A stretch of 64,000 nucleotides of DNA from Rhodopseudomonas palustris (lineage in GTDB: Bacteria > Pseudomonadota > Alphaproteobacteria > Rhizobiales > Xanthobacteraceae): the NCBI RefSeq assembly GCF_007005445.1, contig NZ_CP041387.1:868001-932000 (forward strand), in the 5' to 3' direction. Each line of letters opens with the position of its first letter. Within the stretch, counting starts at the first letter, position 1. A model generated the notes under the pieces. The model did no database searches, was not told where the DNA came from, and was given only the letters and a program-made list of their open reading frames with translations. This document shows positions 8,737-17,774 of the stretch, in pieces. Made by a program: the position numbers and the translations under genes.

Positions 8737-9567
8737 CTAGCGTCCGTTGCGATCGCCCCAGGCGATGAACTCCGGCACGATGAAGTTCGGCCGCGGCTCG
8801 TCGAACCGCAGCGGTGCGCCGCTGGTGTCGGTGACCTTGCCGCCGGCCGCGATGACCAGCGCGGCGCCGGCCGCAATGTCCCATTCACAGATCGATGCCA
8901 GCCGCGGGTAGATGTCGGCCTCGCCTTCGGCGATACGGCAGAATTTCAGCGACGATCCCAGCGTCGCGTGGACCGCACCGGGGCGGGCGTCGATGAAGGC
9001 GACGGTGGCGGCATCGAGATGCGAGCGGCTGACCGTGGCGACCCACGGCTCGCCCGGTTTGGGCAGCGGCCGCGTCCGGATCGGCTCGGCGGCGAAGCTG
9101 CGGCCGTCGGCCGCGAGCGTCAGCCGCTCGGCGCCGTGACCGGCGACGCCGCGCCAGGCCAATCCGAGCGCCGGCGCACCGACGATGCCGAGCACCGGCA
9201 CGCCGTCGCTCACCAGCGCCAGGTTGACGGTGAATTCGTCCCGGCCGGCGATGTACTCCTTGGTGCCGTCGAGCGGATCGACCACGAAGAAGCTGCCCGA
9301 GCTCGGACGCCCGCCGCTGCAAGATTCTTCCGACAGCACCGGCAAATCCGGCGCGACCGCGGCCAGCCCTTCGGCGATCACCCGGTCTGCGGCGAGATCG
9401 GCGGCCGTCACCGGCGAGCCGTCGCCTTTGTGCAGCACCGGCGTATCTCGTGAAATCGCCACGATTGCGGCTCCGGCGCGCAACACCACCTCGGTCAGCG
9501 GTGCAAGCAGAGCGGCGGCGTGCTCGGAGGAAACGACGGCGGGCTGTTCGAACGCGGCAGTCATCAA
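8737..9567 (-). CDS. cysQ: 3'(2'),5'-bisphosphate nucleotidase CysQ
   Basis: A 276-residue member of the inositol-monophosphatase superfamily. It has GDGSPVTAADLAADRVI, the metal site LSEESCSG, the diagnostic DPLDGTKEYI and a late CEWDIAAGAALVIAAGG motif. CysQ removes the 3'-phosphate from PAP (and PAPS) made during sulfate assimilation, using Mg2+ in the cytoplasm. The TKEY after DPLDG favours CysQ over inositol monophosphatase. Two ATGs (9567, 9564) are both possible. It converges on the YHS gene and is divergent from chpT. Confidence 0.88.
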   Translation of the reverse strand: MMTAAFEQPAVVSSEHAAALLAPLTEVVLRAGAAIVAISRDTPVLHKGDGSPVTAADLAADRVIAEGLAAVAPDLPVLSEESCSGGRPSSGSFFVVDPLDGTKEYIAGRDEFTVNLALVSDGVPVLGIVGAPALGLAWRGVAGHGAERLTLAADGRSFAAEPIRTRPLPKPGEPWVATVSRSHLDAATVAFIDARPGAVHATLGSSLKFCRIAEGEADIYPRLASICEWDIAAGAALVIAAGGKVTDTSGAPLRFDEPRPNFIVPEFIAWGDRNGR

Positions 9568-9697
9568 GCTGTGTCATCCTCCATCGGTGGTCCGGTCGGT
9601 GCCGGACCGTTGTGTTGGCACTGCCAGCGGCCGCAGTGTATCAAGCCATTAACCAAGGCTGATTCGTCTTGCGAGCGGTTTTCCGAGGAACAGACTG

Positions 9698-10354
9698 ATG
9701 TCCGACACCCTTTCTCCCGCTGTCCAGGCTCCCGCTCCCGACGCGCTGGAACTGGCAGCGCTGCTGTGTTCGCGGGTGTGTCACGATCTCATCAGCCCGG
9801 TCGGTGCGATCGTCAATGGCCTCGAGGTGCTGGACGACAGCTCCAAGCAGGAAGACCGCGATTTCGCCCTCGATCTGATCCGCAAGAGCGCCAAGACGGC
9901 GTCGGCGCGGCTGCAGTTCTGCCGGCTGGCGTTCGGCGCGGCCGGCTCTGCCGGCGCCCAGATCGATCTCGGCGACGCCCAGAATATGGCGCGCGGTCAT
10001 CTCGAAGACGACAAGACCAAGCTGACCTGGAATCTGCCCAGGCTGCTGCTTGCCAAGAACCGGGTCAAGCTGCTGCTCAACATGCTGATCATCGCGCAGC
10101 AGACGATTCCGCGCGGCGGTACGCTGACGATCGATCCGATCGGCGAGGGCGACAATTTGTCGTTCCGCATCGTGGCGGCGGGGATCAACGCCCGCACGCC
10201 GCACAACATCGTCGATCTGCTCAACGGGACGCAGAGCGGTCCGATCGAGTCGCACGGCGTGCAGCCGTACTACACGCGGCTGTTGGCGCAGGCCTGCGGA
10301 TTGACCGTTTCGCTGGCGCCGGAAGCCGACACCATGGTGGTAACTGCGTCCTGA
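9698..10354 (+). CDS. chpT: histidine phosphotransferase ChpT
   Basis: A 218-residue protein resembling a small histidine-kinase core. The phospho-accepting His is H29 in SRVCHDLISPVGAI within a four-helix dimerisation segment. A degenerate ATPase-like domain follows (LLLNMLIIAQQTIPRGGTL) that lacks the nucleotide-binding motifs, as is typical of ChpT. In alphaproteobacteria ChpT passes phosphate from the hybrid kinase CckA to CtrA and CpdR. Its partner ctrA lies 6.4 kb downstream. The N-terminal 15 residues are Pro/Ala-rich. Confidence 0.9.
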   Translation: MSDTLSPAVQAPAPDALELAALLCSRVCHDLISPVGAIVNGLEVLDDSSKQEDRDFALDLIRKSAKTASARLQFCRLAFGAAGSAGAQIDLGDAQNMARGHLEDDKTKLTWNLPRLLLAKNRVKLLLNMLIIAQQTIPRGGTLTIDPIGEGDNLSFRIVAAGINARTPHNIVDLLNGTQSGPIESHGVQPYYTRLLAQACGLTVSLAPEADTMVVTAS

Positions 10355-10390
10355 GCGGCGCTTCGATATAGTGAACGTTGTATTGACGGC

Positions 10391-10415
10391 GGGCCTCGTG
10401 ATCGTACGAAGGCCC
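10391..10415 (+). terminator. hairpin downstream of chpT
   Basis: GGGCCTCGT and ACGAAGGCCC form a nine-pair stem with one bulged base around a six-base loop, 37 bases after the chpT stop. There is no proper U-run, so termination is plausible but not certain. Nothing else is seen in 10355-10544. Confidence 0.4.
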
Positions 10416-10544
10416 TAACTATTTGAACTTCCGCCGCATCGTCCTGCGGCCCGCAACCAATATTAAACGCTTTCCGCACACAGTGGCCGCATTAGTCGGG
10501 CATTGGCGACGGTCGCGTGCCCGCGTGCAGTGAAGGCCACGCGT

Positions 10545-13355
10545 ATGGACGATCTTCTTCGTGAGTTTTTGACGGAGACTTTCGAGAGCCTGGACACGGT
10601 CGACAACCAGTTGGTCCGTTTCGAGCAGGAGCCGAACAACGCGAAGATATTGGACAATATTTTCCGTCTTGTTCACACCATCAAGGGGACCTGCGGTTTT
10701 CTGGGGTTGCCGCGGCTGGAAGCGCTTGCGCATGCGGCCGAGACGTTGATGGGCAAATTCCGGGACGGGATGCCGGTGACGGGTGAGGCGGTGACGCTGA
10801 TCCTGACCACGATCGACCGGATCAAGGACATTCTCACGCAGCTCGAGGCGACCCAGGCCGAGCCCGAGGGCGAGGACGGCGACCTGATCGGTGAGCTGGA
10901 GCGGCTGTCGATGCGGACGGCGGAGGAGATCGCGGCCGAGCTCGGCGGCGCTGTGCCGGAGGTGGTTGCGGACGTAGAGGTCATGGAGGCCGAAGCGCCG
11001 GCGACTGAGGCGGTGGCGGATGCGGCCACCGAGGGCACGCTGGTGGCGCAGACGCTGGAGCGTCCGCTGCGGCCGGGCGAGGTGTCGCTGGACGAGCTGG
11101 AGCGGGCCTTCCGCGAGACCGCGATCGAAGTCGAGGCGCCGCCGCTGCAGCCGGCCGTGAGCGAGGCTCCGGCCGTCGTCGAGGCCGCGCAGCCCGAGCC
11201 GAAGCCGGCCGCCAAGCCGAAGGCCGCCAAGCCGGCGGCCAAGAAGTCCGGCGGCGACGGCGAGGGCGCTGCCGAAGGCGGCGGGGGCGGCGGGGTCGCC
11301 AACCAGTCGATCCGCGTCAACGTCGATACCCTCGAACATCTGATGACGATGGTGTCGGAGCTGGTGCTGACCCGCAACCAGCTTCTGGAGATCAGCCGCC
11401 GCCACGAGGACAACGAGTTCAAGGTGCCGCTGCAGCGGCTGTCGACGGTGACGGCCGAGCTGCAGGACGGGGTGATGAAGACCCGGATGCAGCCGATCGG
11501 CAACGCCTGGCAGAAGCTGCCGCGGATCGTGCGCGATCTGGCGGGCGAACTCGGCAAGCAGATCGAGCTGGAGATGCACGGCGCCGACACCGAGCTCGAC
11601 CGCCAGGTGCTCGACCTGATCAAGGATCCGCTCACCCACATGGTGCGCAACTCCGCCGACCACGGCCTGGAGCGGCCGGAGGAGCGGGTCCGGAACGGCA
11701 AGCCCGAGCAGGGCACGATCCGATTGAGCGCCTATCACGAGGGCGGCCACATCGTGATCTGCATCGCCGACAACGGTCGCGGGCTCGACACCGAGCGGAT
11801 CAAGGCCAAGGCCTTGGCCAACGGTCTGGTCACCGAGGTCGAACTCGAGAAGATGACCGAGGCGCAGATCCACAAGTTCATCTTCGCGCCGGGGTTCTCG
11901 ACCGCCGCCGCCGTCACCTCGGTGTCCGGCCGCGGGGTGGGCATGGACGTGGTGCGCACCAATATCGACCAGATCGGCGGCACGATCGAGGTGAAGTCGG
12001 TCGCGGGCGAAGGCTCGGCGATCACCATCAAGATCCCGCTGACGCTTGCGATCGTCTCGGCGCTGATCGTGGAAGCCGGCGGCGACCGGTTTGCGATCCC
12101 GCAGCTCGCGGTGGTCGAACTGGTGCGGGCGCGGGCCAACTCCGAGCACCGCATCGAGCGGATCAAGGACACCCCGGTTCTCAGGTTGCGCGACAAGCTG
12201 CTGCCGCTGATCCATCTGAAGAAGCTGCTCGGCATCGACGAGGGCACCAACAGCGAGCCGGAGAACGGCTTCATCGTGGTGACGCAGGTCGGCAGCCAGA
12301 CCTTCGGCATCGTGGTGGACGGCGTGTTCCACACCGAAGAAATCGTGGTCAAGCCGATGTCGACCAAGCTGCGTCACATCGGGATGTTCTCGGGCAACAC
12401 CATCCTGGGCGACGGCGCGGTGATCATGATCGTCGATCCCAATGGCATTGCGCAGGCGCTCGGCACCGCGGTGTCGGCGCAGCACGACATCTCCGACCAG
12501 GCGGCGGCGAGCCGCAACGCCTCGGCCGAACAGCTCACCTCGCTGCTGGTGTTCCGCGCCGGCTCGAGCCAGCCGAAGGCGGTGCCGCTGTCGCTGGTGA
12601 CGCGTCTGGAAGAGATCGCCTCCGACAAGATCGAGATGTCGAACGGCCGCTACATGGTGCAGTACCGCGACCAGTTGATGCCTTTGGTGCTGATGGAAGG
12701 CGTCGAGGTGGCCTCCAGCGGGGTGCAGCCGATCCTGGTGTTCGCCGACGAGGACCGGTCGATGGGCCTGGTGGTCGACGAGATCGTCGACATCGTCGAG
12801 GAGCATCTGCACATCCAGGTCGGTTCCAGCCGCGAGGGTATTCTCGGCTCTGCGGTGATCAAGGGCCAGGCGACCGAAGTGATCGACGTCGCGCACTTCC
12901 TCCCCATGGCGTTCTCCGACTGGCTGGCGCGCAAGGAGATGCGGCAGACGATGACCACCCGCTCGGTGCTCTTGGTCGACGACAGTGCGTTCTTCCGCAA
13001 CATGCTGGGTCCGGTGCTGAAGGCGGCGGGCTACAAGGTGCGGGTCGCGACCTCGGCGGTCGAGGGTCTTGCGGTGCTGCGCTCGGGCGCGCAGTTCGAC
13101 GTGATCCTGACCGACATCGAGATGCCGGAGATGAACGGCTTCGAGTTCGCCGAGGCGATCCGCGCCGACACCAAGATGTCGAACCTGCCGGTGATCGCGC
13201 TGAGCTCGCTGGTGTCGCCGGGTGCGATCGAACGCGGACGTCAGGCCGGTCTTACCGACTACATCGCCAAGTTCGACCGTCCGGGCCTGATCGCGGCGCT
13301 GAAGGAGCAGACCACGGTGCATGCGGTGCCGGAAGTGCTGGAGCAGGCGGCATGA
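10545..13355 (+). CDS. cheA: hybrid chemotaxis histidine kinase CheA with C-terminal receiver
   Basis: A 936-residue kinase. It starts with an Hpt/P1 domain (H44 in RLVHTIKGTCGF), then an Ala/Pro/Glu/Lys linker with a glycine run. The P3 dimerisation and ATPase domains follow (HMVRNSADHGLE, IADNGRGLD and a G-rich GRGVGMDVV). Next comes a CheW-like domain, a second CheW-like segment (about residues 660-795), and a full receiver (LLVDDSAFF, then DVILTDIEMPEMNG). It autophosphorylates in response to receptor arrays and passes phosphate to CheY and CheB. The receiver may act as a phosphate sink or feedback switch. I prefer the ATG at 10545, which begins the Hpt helix. First gene of an apparent cheAWYBR operon. 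Confidence 0.93.
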   Translation: MDDLLREFLTETFESLDTVDNQLVRFEQEPNNAKILDNIFRLVHTIKGTCGFLGLPRLEALAHAAETLMGKFRDGMPVTGEAVTLILTTIDRIKDILTQLEATQAEPEGEDGDLIGELERLSMRTAEEIAAELGGAVPEVVADVEVMEAEAPATEAVADAATEGTLVAQTLERPLRPGEVSLDELERAFRETAIEVEAPPLQPAVSEAPAVVEAAQPEPKPAAKPKAAKPAAKKSGGDGEGAAEGGGGGGVANQSIRVNVDTLEHLMTMVSELVLTRNQLLEISRRHEDNEFKVPLQRLSTVTAELQDGVMKTRMQPIGNAWQKLPRIVRDLAGELGKQIELEMHGADTELDRQVLDLIKDPLTHMVRNSADHGLERPEERVRNGKPEQGTIRLSAYHEGGHIVICIADNGRGLDTERIKAKALANGLVTEVELEKMTEAQIHKFIFAPGFSTAAAVTSVSGRGVGMDVVRTNIDQIGGTIEVKSVAGEGSAITIKIPLTLAIVSALIVEAGGDRFAIPQLAVVELVRARANSEHRIERIKDTPVLRLRDKLLPLIHLKKLLGIDEGTNSEPENGFIVVTQVGSQTFGIVVDGVFHTEEIVVKPMSTKLRHIGMFSGNTILGDGAVIMIVDPNGIAQALGTAVSAQHDISDQAAASRNASAEQLTSLLVFRAGSSQPKAVPLSLVTRLEEIASDKIEMSNGRYMVQYRDQLMPLVLMEGVEVASSGVQPILVFADEDRSMGLVVDEIVDIVEEHLHIQVGSSREGILGSAVIKGQATEVIDVAHFLPMAFSDWLARKEMRQTMTTRSVLLVDDSAFFRNMLGPVLKAAGYKVRVATSAVEGLAVLRSGAQFDVILTDIEMPEMNGFEFAEAIRADTKMSNLPVIALSSLVSPGAIERGRQAGLTDYIAKFDRPGLIAALKEQTTVHAVPEVLEQAA

Positions 13356-13852
13356 GCGAGACCAGGAAGGACACCCCCGCGATGACCCGCGCCATCGACG
13401 CGATCAGCGGCAACACCACCCAGTTCGCCACCGCGATGATCGGCGGGCAGTTGTTCGGGCTGCCGATCAGCCGGGTGCAGGACGTGTTCATGCCGGAACG
13501 GCTGACCCGGGTGCCGCTGGCGCCGGACGACGTCGCCGGCGTGCTCAACCTGCGCGGCCGGATCGTCACCGCGATCGACATGCGGGCCCGTCTCGGCCTG
13601 CCCAGGAACCAGGACGGCAAGCCGCCGATGGCGATGGGCGTCGACCTGCGCGGCGAATCCTACGGCCTCCTGATCGACTCCATCGGCGAAGTGCTGACCC
13701 TGCCCGACGAGGGCCGCGAGACCAACCCGGTCAACCTCGATCCCCGCATGGCATCCTTCGCCAACGGCGTCCACCGCCTCGACGGACAGCTCATGGTCGT
13801 CCTCGACGTCGACAAAGTACTCGAAATCGCAACCCAACGTATGGCTGCATGA
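13352..13852 (+). CDS. cheW: chemotaxis coupling protein CheW
   Basis: A 166-residue CheW-domain protein that links receptors to CheA. It has FATAMIGGQLFGLPISRVQDVF, the hinge GVLNLRGRIVTAIDMR, and LLIDSIGEVLTL with a late GQLMVVLDVDKVL. Its ATG overlaps the cheA stop by four bases (ATGA), so translation is probably coupled. A short polar N-terminal extension of about 22 residues precedes the domain. Confidence 0.93.
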   Translation: MSETRKDTPAMTRAIDAISGNTTQFATAMIGGQLFGLPISRVQDVFMPERLTRVPLAPDDVAGVLNLRGRIVTAIDMRARLGLPRNQDGKPPMAMGVDLRGESYGLLIDSIGEVLTLPDEGRETNPVNLDPRMASFANGVHRLDGQLMVVLDVDKVLEIATQRMAA

Positions 13853-13919
13853 CGTCTGGACTGAGTGCGGCGCAATCGCAGGAACTGCCCATCCGGGCTT
13901 GAACTGATAGAGGCAGAAA

Positions 13920-14285
13920 ATGAAGACATGTCTGGTGGTCGACGACTCGAGCGTCATCCGGAAGGTCGCTCGGCGCATCCTCGAGGGGCTCGACTTCGAG
14001 ATCGTCGAAGCAGAGGACGGCGAAAAGGCACTCGAAGCCTGCAAGCACGGGCTGCCCGACGCCGTTCTGCTCGATTGGAACATGCCGGTGATGGACGGCT
14101 ACGAGTTCCTGCGCAATTTGCGTCGCATGCCGGGCGGTGACGCCCCGAAAGTGGTGTTCTGCACCACCGAGAACGACGTCGCGCATATCGCCCGGGCGCT
14201 GCATGCCGGGGCCAACGAGTACATCATGAAGCCCTTCGACAAGGACATCGTGACGGCGAAGTTTCAGGAAGTCGGCCTGATCTGA
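13920..14285 (+). CDS. cheY: response regulator CheY
   Basis: A 121-residue single receiver domain. The acidic pocket is at D8-D9 ([14 protein letters not shown]), the phospho-acceptor is D52 in [12 protein letters not shown], Thr lies in FCTTENDV and Lys in YIMKPFD. CheA-phosphorylated CheY binds the flagellar motor switch. The start of the protein ([18 protein letters not shown]) is close to alphaproteobacterial CheY proteins. It is 67 bases after cheW in the same operon. Confidence 0.93.
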   Translation: MKTCLVVDDSSVIRKVARRILEGLDFEIVEAEDGEKALEACKHGLPDAVLLDWNMPVMDGYEFLRNLRRMPGGDAPKVVFCTTENDVAHIARALHAGANEYIMKPFDKDIVTAKFQEVGLI

Positions 14286-14364
14286 CGGGGGTCGGAAGGC
14301 CGACTTTGGCGCCGCGTTGTGGGACGCGGTGGGGAGTGGAAAGTATGTGTTGCGTCGGTGGCCT

Positions 14365-15540
14365 ATGAGCGTAGCTTTGGCAGGTAGTCCCGCTACGAAT
14401 TCGGCGCAATACGAGCCGTTGCGCGTGATGATCGTCGACGACTCGGTCGTCATCCGCGGATTGATTTCGCGCTGGGTCGAAGCCGAGCCGGACATGGTGG
14501 TGGCGGCCTCGCTCCGCACCGGGCTCGACGCCGTCAATCAGCTCGAACGGGTCAAGCCGGACGTCGCGGTGCTCGATATCGAAATGCCGGAACTCGACGG
14601 CATTTCGGCGCTGCCGCAACTACTCGCCAAGAAGCGCGACCTGGTGGTGATCATGGCGTCGACGCTGACCCGCCGCAACGCGGAGATCAGCTTCAAGGCG
14701 TTGTCGCTGGGCGCGGCCGATTACATTCCGAAGCCGGAAAGCACGCGCGAGCCGCAGGCTGCCGACATCTTCAAGCACGATCTGCTGCAGAAAATCCGTT
14801 CGCTCGGCGGCCGGGTTCGTCGTCGTGCGTCGCCCGCCACGGCTGCACCGGCGGTCGCTCGCGATCCGCATCCGGCGCCGCTGCCGCATCCCGCGGTCGC
14901 AGCCCCGAGCGTCGCGAGTCAGGCTGCGCTGGTCAAACGTTCGTTTGGCCCGACTGCACCGCGGGTGCTGTTGATTGGTTCGTCGACCGGCGGCCCGCAG
15001 GCGTTGATGGCGCTGGTGGCCGACATCGGCCCGGTGATCGACCGTTTCCCGGTATTGATCACCCAGCACATGCCGCCGACCTTCACCACCATTCTGGCCG
15101 AACACCTCGCCCGTGCCAGCCGACATCCCGCGCACGAAGGCATCGACGGCGAAGCCATCAAGCCGGGCCAGATTTATCTGGCGCCCGGCGGCCGCCACAT
15201 GCGCGTCGCCAAGCATGGCGGCAGTCCGGTGATCGCGCTCGACGACGGCCCGCCGGTGAATTTCTGCAAGCCTGCCGTCGATCCGCTGTTCACATCGGCG
15301 ATCGATGTCTGGCAGGGCGGCATCCTCGCGGTGGTTTTGACCGGCATGGGCTCAGACGGGATGCGCGGCGGCAAGGACATCGTCGCCGCTGGCGGCAGCG
15401 TGATCGCCCAGGACGAAGCCTCCAGCGTGGTATGGGGGATGCCCGGCTCGGTCGCCAATGCCGGGGTCTGCGCCGCGGTGCTGCCGCTCAACCAGATCGG
15501 CTCCAAGGTGGTCCGCCTGTTCGCAGGAGACCGCTCGTGA
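14365..15540 (+). CDS. cheB: chemotaxis methylesterase/glutamine deamidase CheB
   Basis: A 391-residue protein with an N-terminal receiver ([12 protein letters not shown]; phospho-acceptor D71 in [11 protein letters not shown]), an Ala/Pro/His-rich linker and a C-terminal esterase domain. The catalytic residues are visible: Ser in [11 protein letters not shown], His in [10 protein letters not shown] and Asp in [12 protein letters not shown]. It removes methyl groups from receptor glutamates when phosphorylated by CheA, giving adaptation together with CheR. I chose the ATG at 14365 because the receiver begins soon after; an earlier ATG at 14317 adds 16 residues unlike protein sequence. Confidence 0.93.
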   Translation: MSVALAGSPATNSAQYEPLRVMIVDDSVVIRGLISRWVEAEPDMVVAASLRTGLDAVNQLERVKPDVAVLDIEMPELDGISALPQLLAKKRDLVVIMASTLTRRNAEISFKALSLGAADYIPKPESTREPQAADIFKHDLLQKIRSLGGRVRRRASPATAAPAVARDPHPAPLPHPAVAAPSVASQAALVKRSFGPTAPRVLLIGSSTGGPQALMALVADIGPVIDRFPVLITQHMPPTFTTILAEHLARASRHPAHEGIDGEAIKPGQIYLAPGGRHMRVAKHGGSPVIALDDGPPVNFCKPAVDPLFTSAIDVWQGGILAVVLTGMGSDGMRGGKDIVAAGGSVIAQDEASSVVWGMPGSVANAGVCAAVLPLNQIGSKVVRLFAGDRS

Positions 15541-16415
15541 CTCCGCTCGACTACGAGTTCCTGCGCAAGCTGCTGAAGGATCGGTCGGGCCTCGATCTGT
15601 CGGCCGACAAGCAATATCTGGTCGAAAGTCGCCTGCTGCCGCTGGCGCGGCGGTTCGGCCTCGGCGGCATCAGCGATCTGGTGCAGAAGATGAAAGGGAT
15701 GGGCGCGGAGTCGCTGATCTCCGACGTCGTCGAGGCGATGACCACTAACGAGACGTTCTTCTTCCGCGACAAGGTGCCGTTCGATCATCTGCGCGAAGAG
15801 ATGCTGCCGGCGCTGTTGCAGGCGCGCGCGGCGCGGCGCTCGTTGCGGATCTGGTGTGCGGCGTCGTCGACCGGACAGGAGCCGTATTCAATCGCGATGA
15901 CGCTGAAGGAGCTTGGACCTGCAGTCGCCGGCTGGCGGTTCGAGATCGTTGCCACCGACCTGTCGCCTCAGGTTCTGGAGAAATCCAAGTCCGGTCTGTT
16001 CAGCCAGTTCGAGGTGCAGCGCGGCCTTCCGATCCAGCTCCTTGTGAAGTACTTCAAGCAGGCCGGCGAGGTGTGGGAGCTCAGCCCCGAGATCCGCGCC
16101 ATGGTGCAGCATCGCCAGCTCAACCTGCTGCACGATTTCTCGTCGCTCGGCACGTTCGACATCGTGTTCTGCCGCAACGTGCTGATCTACTTCGATCAGA
16201 CCACAAAGGTCGGCATTCTGGAGCGGATCGCCAAGCGGCTCGAGCCCGACGGCTATCTGACCCTCGGCGCCGCCGAGACCGTGGTCGGTCTAACCGACGT
16301 CTTCAAACCGCATGCTTCGCGGCGCGGCGTCTATCTGCCGAACCTGAAGTCGGCGCCGTCGATCGTCCCGGCGTTCCCGGCCACCACCGCCCTCAGCAGC
16401 CTTCGCGCTGGCTGA
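15537..16415 (+). CDS. cheR: chemotaxis receptor methyltransferase CheR
   Basis: A 292-residue enzyme that methylates receptor glutamates with S-adenosylmethionine. It has the N-terminal helical domain ([15 protein letters not shown]), [11 protein letters not shown], the SAM motif [31 protein letters not shown], and [13 protein letters not shown]. The start is the GTG at 15537, overlapping the cheB stop in GTGA, with AGGAGA seven bases upstream. The longer frame from 15432 is not supported. Last gene of the che operon. Confidence 0.93.
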   Translation: MTPLDYEFLRKLLKDRSGLDLSADKQYLVESRLLPLARRFGLGGISDLVQKMKGMGAESLISDVVEAMTTNETFFFRDKVPFDHLREEMLPALLQARAARRSLRIWCAASSTGQEPYSIAMTLKELGPAVAGWRFEIVATDLSPQVLEKSKSGLFSQFEVQRGLPIQLLVKYFKQAGEVWELSPEIRAMVQHRQLNLLHDFSSLGTFDIVFCRNVLIYFDQTTKVGILERIAKRLEPDGYLTLGAAETVVGLTDVFKPHASRRGVYLPNLKSAPSIVPAFPATTALSSLRAG

Positions 16416-16464
16416 GGCGCGGAGCCCTCGAACTCTTCAACCTCATCATTGCTCGACAGCCTTC

Positions 16465-16585
16465 GTCATTCCGGGGCGCTTGCGCAGCGAGCGACCCCGG
16501 AATCCCAAGGTTGTCGTGAAGGGCGGCGGCCAAGTCGTGCCGGCGGCAGATTCCGGCTCGCGCCGATCGGCGCGCCCCGCAATGA
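16465..16585. repeat. REP-like imperfect palindrome
   Basis: The segment begins GTCATTCCGGGGC, has inner palindromic parts around GCGACCCCGG, and ends GCCCCGCAATGAC, so its ends are inverted repeats. This kind of intergenic palindrome (GTCATT...AATGAC ends) recurs across Bradyrhizobium/Rhodopseudomonas genomes. A second copy of the type is at 41371-41448. It lies between the 3' ends of cheR and ctrA. Confidence 0.5.
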
Positions 16586-16621
16586 CCTGGGTGAGCGGGT
16601 CGGCGCGCCAGAGCCGCGTCC

Positions 16622-16653
16622 CAAAAACAAAAACCCCGCCATTTGCGGCGGGG
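16622..16653 (-). terminator. rho-independent terminator of ctrA
   Basis: On the minus strand a perfect seven-pair stem (CCCCGCC / GGCGGGG) with a six-base loop is followed by a T-rich run with one interrupting G. It sits 53 bases past the ctrA stop and is the clearest intrinsic terminator in the window. Confidence 0.85.
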
Positions 16654-16705
16654 TCAAGGACCACTCGGAAGGAGAGCGCCGGGTGGCGCTCCTGGGTAAA
16701 CTAGG

Positions 16706-17407
16706 TCAGGCCGGGATGCGGACGTCGTCCTCGGACGGCTCGCGGAGCACATAACCGCGGCCCCACACCGTCTCGATGAAATTGCGGCCGTCGGAGGCGT
16801 TGGCGAGCTTCTTGCGCAGCTTGCAGATGAAGACGTCGATGATCTTCAGTTCCGGTTCGTCCATGCCACCGTAGAGGTGGTTGAGGAACATTTCCTTGGT
16901 CAGCGTGGTGCCCTTCCGCAGCGAGAGCAGTTCCAGCATCTGATATTCCTTGCCGGTCAGATGCACGCGCTGGCCGCCGACTTCGACGGTCTTGGTGTCG
17001 AGATTGACGACGAGATCGCCGGTCTGGATCACCGACTGGGCATGGCCCTTGGAGCGGCGGACGATGGCGTGGATGCGCGCGACCAGCTCGTCCTTGTGGA
17101 ACGGCTTGGTCATGTAGTCGTCGGCGCCGACGCCGAGACCCTTCACCTTGTCCTCGATGCCGGCGAGGCCGGACAGGATCAGGATCGGGGTCTTGATCTT
17201 GGAAACACGGAGCTGCTTGAGAACGTCGTAACCGGACATGTCCGGCAGGTTCAGATCGAGCAGGATGATGTCGTAGTCGTACAGCTTGCCGAGGTCGACG
17301 CCTTCTTCACCGAGATCCGTCGTGTAGACATTGAAACTCTCGGATTTGAGCATCAATTCGATCGACTGCGCGGTCGCGCTGTCATCTTCAATCAGCAATA
17401 CGCGCAT
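16706..17407 (-). CDS. ctrA: cell-cycle master response regulator CtrA
   Basis: A 233-residue OmpR-type regulator with a receiver domain ([17 protein letters not shown]; phospho-acceptor D51 in [16 protein letters not shown]) and a winged-helix DNA-binding domain ([45 protein letters not shown]). Sequence and length match alphaproteobacterial CtrA closely. When phosphorylated through CckA-ChpT it binds TTAA-N7-TTAA sites and controls flagellar, chemotaxis and division genes. The intergenic region it shares with fliI contains five GANTC CcrM sites. It has its own strong terminator. Confidence 0.96.
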   Translation of the reverse strand: MRVLLIEDDSATAQSIELMLKSESFNVYTTDLGEEGVDLGKLYDYDIILLDLNLPDMSGYDVLKQLRVSKIKTPILILSGLAGIEDKVKGLGVGADDYMTKPFHKDELVARIHAIVRRSKGHAQSVIQTGDLVVNLDTKTVEVGGQRVHLTGKEYQMLELLSLRKGTTLTKEMFLNHLYGGMDEPELKIIDVFICKLRKKLANASDGRNFIETVWGRGYVLREPSEDDVRIPA

Positions 17408-17483
17408 GCCAGTCCCCTCTAAGCGCCGCTACGGGCGTCAGGCGTCCGCACACTTGCGGCACTGGAAACGCCTTTGAAGAACT

Positions 17484-17662
17484 GATTCGGATCCTGACGA
17501 GGAATGGTTAACAAAAACTGATTCGGCTCCGCAAGGTCCCATCGTGCAATTTTTGTCGAATCGCACTAAGGTATTGCGGCAAAGCAGATTTTTGTCGGCC
17601 CGCTCCTTCAAGTTCCACTTTAAGAGACGGAGTTAACCGACTCTTGCGACTCGCCCTTCATT
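17484..17662. promoter_or_regulatory. cluster of five GANTC (CcrM) sites between ctrA and fliI
   Basis: GANTC occurs at 17484-17488, 17520-17524, 17558-17562, 17649-17653 and 17658-17662. About 1.4 would be expected in the 367-base gap. GANTC is methylated by CcrM in alphaproteobacteria, and hemimethylation of such a site is known to gate the Caulobacter ctrA P1 promoter. The gap also holds the ctrA and fliI promoters, which I cannot place exactly. Confidence 0.6.
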
Positions 17663-17720
17663 CTGATGGGCGAACGCGCTCAGTTACCAAAGACAGTGAC
17701 GCAATGATTAACGATGCGGG

Positions 17721-17735
17721 TAAACACGAAGTTAA
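17721..17735. promoter_or_regulatory. CtrA-box-like site upstream of fliI
   Basis: TAAA-N7-TTAA matches the CtrA consensus TTAA-N7-TTAA at seven of eight positions. It lies 40 bases before the fliI ATG, where CtrA sites commonly sit in flagellar promoters. Confidence 0.5.
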
Positions 17736-17774
17736 GGGGACCCGGCCCGCATCGACAAACTTAAGGGTTTCGCA

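Noticed and set aside
10419..13322. A 967-residue minus-strand open frame opposite cheA
   Set aside because: It mirrors the codon bias of cheA, is full of Arg/His/Asp without motifs, and CheA has all its domains in the plus frame.
17630..17646. TTAA-N9-TTAA as a CtrA box
   Set aside because: The spacer is nine bases instead of seven; helical phasing would be wrong for CtrA.
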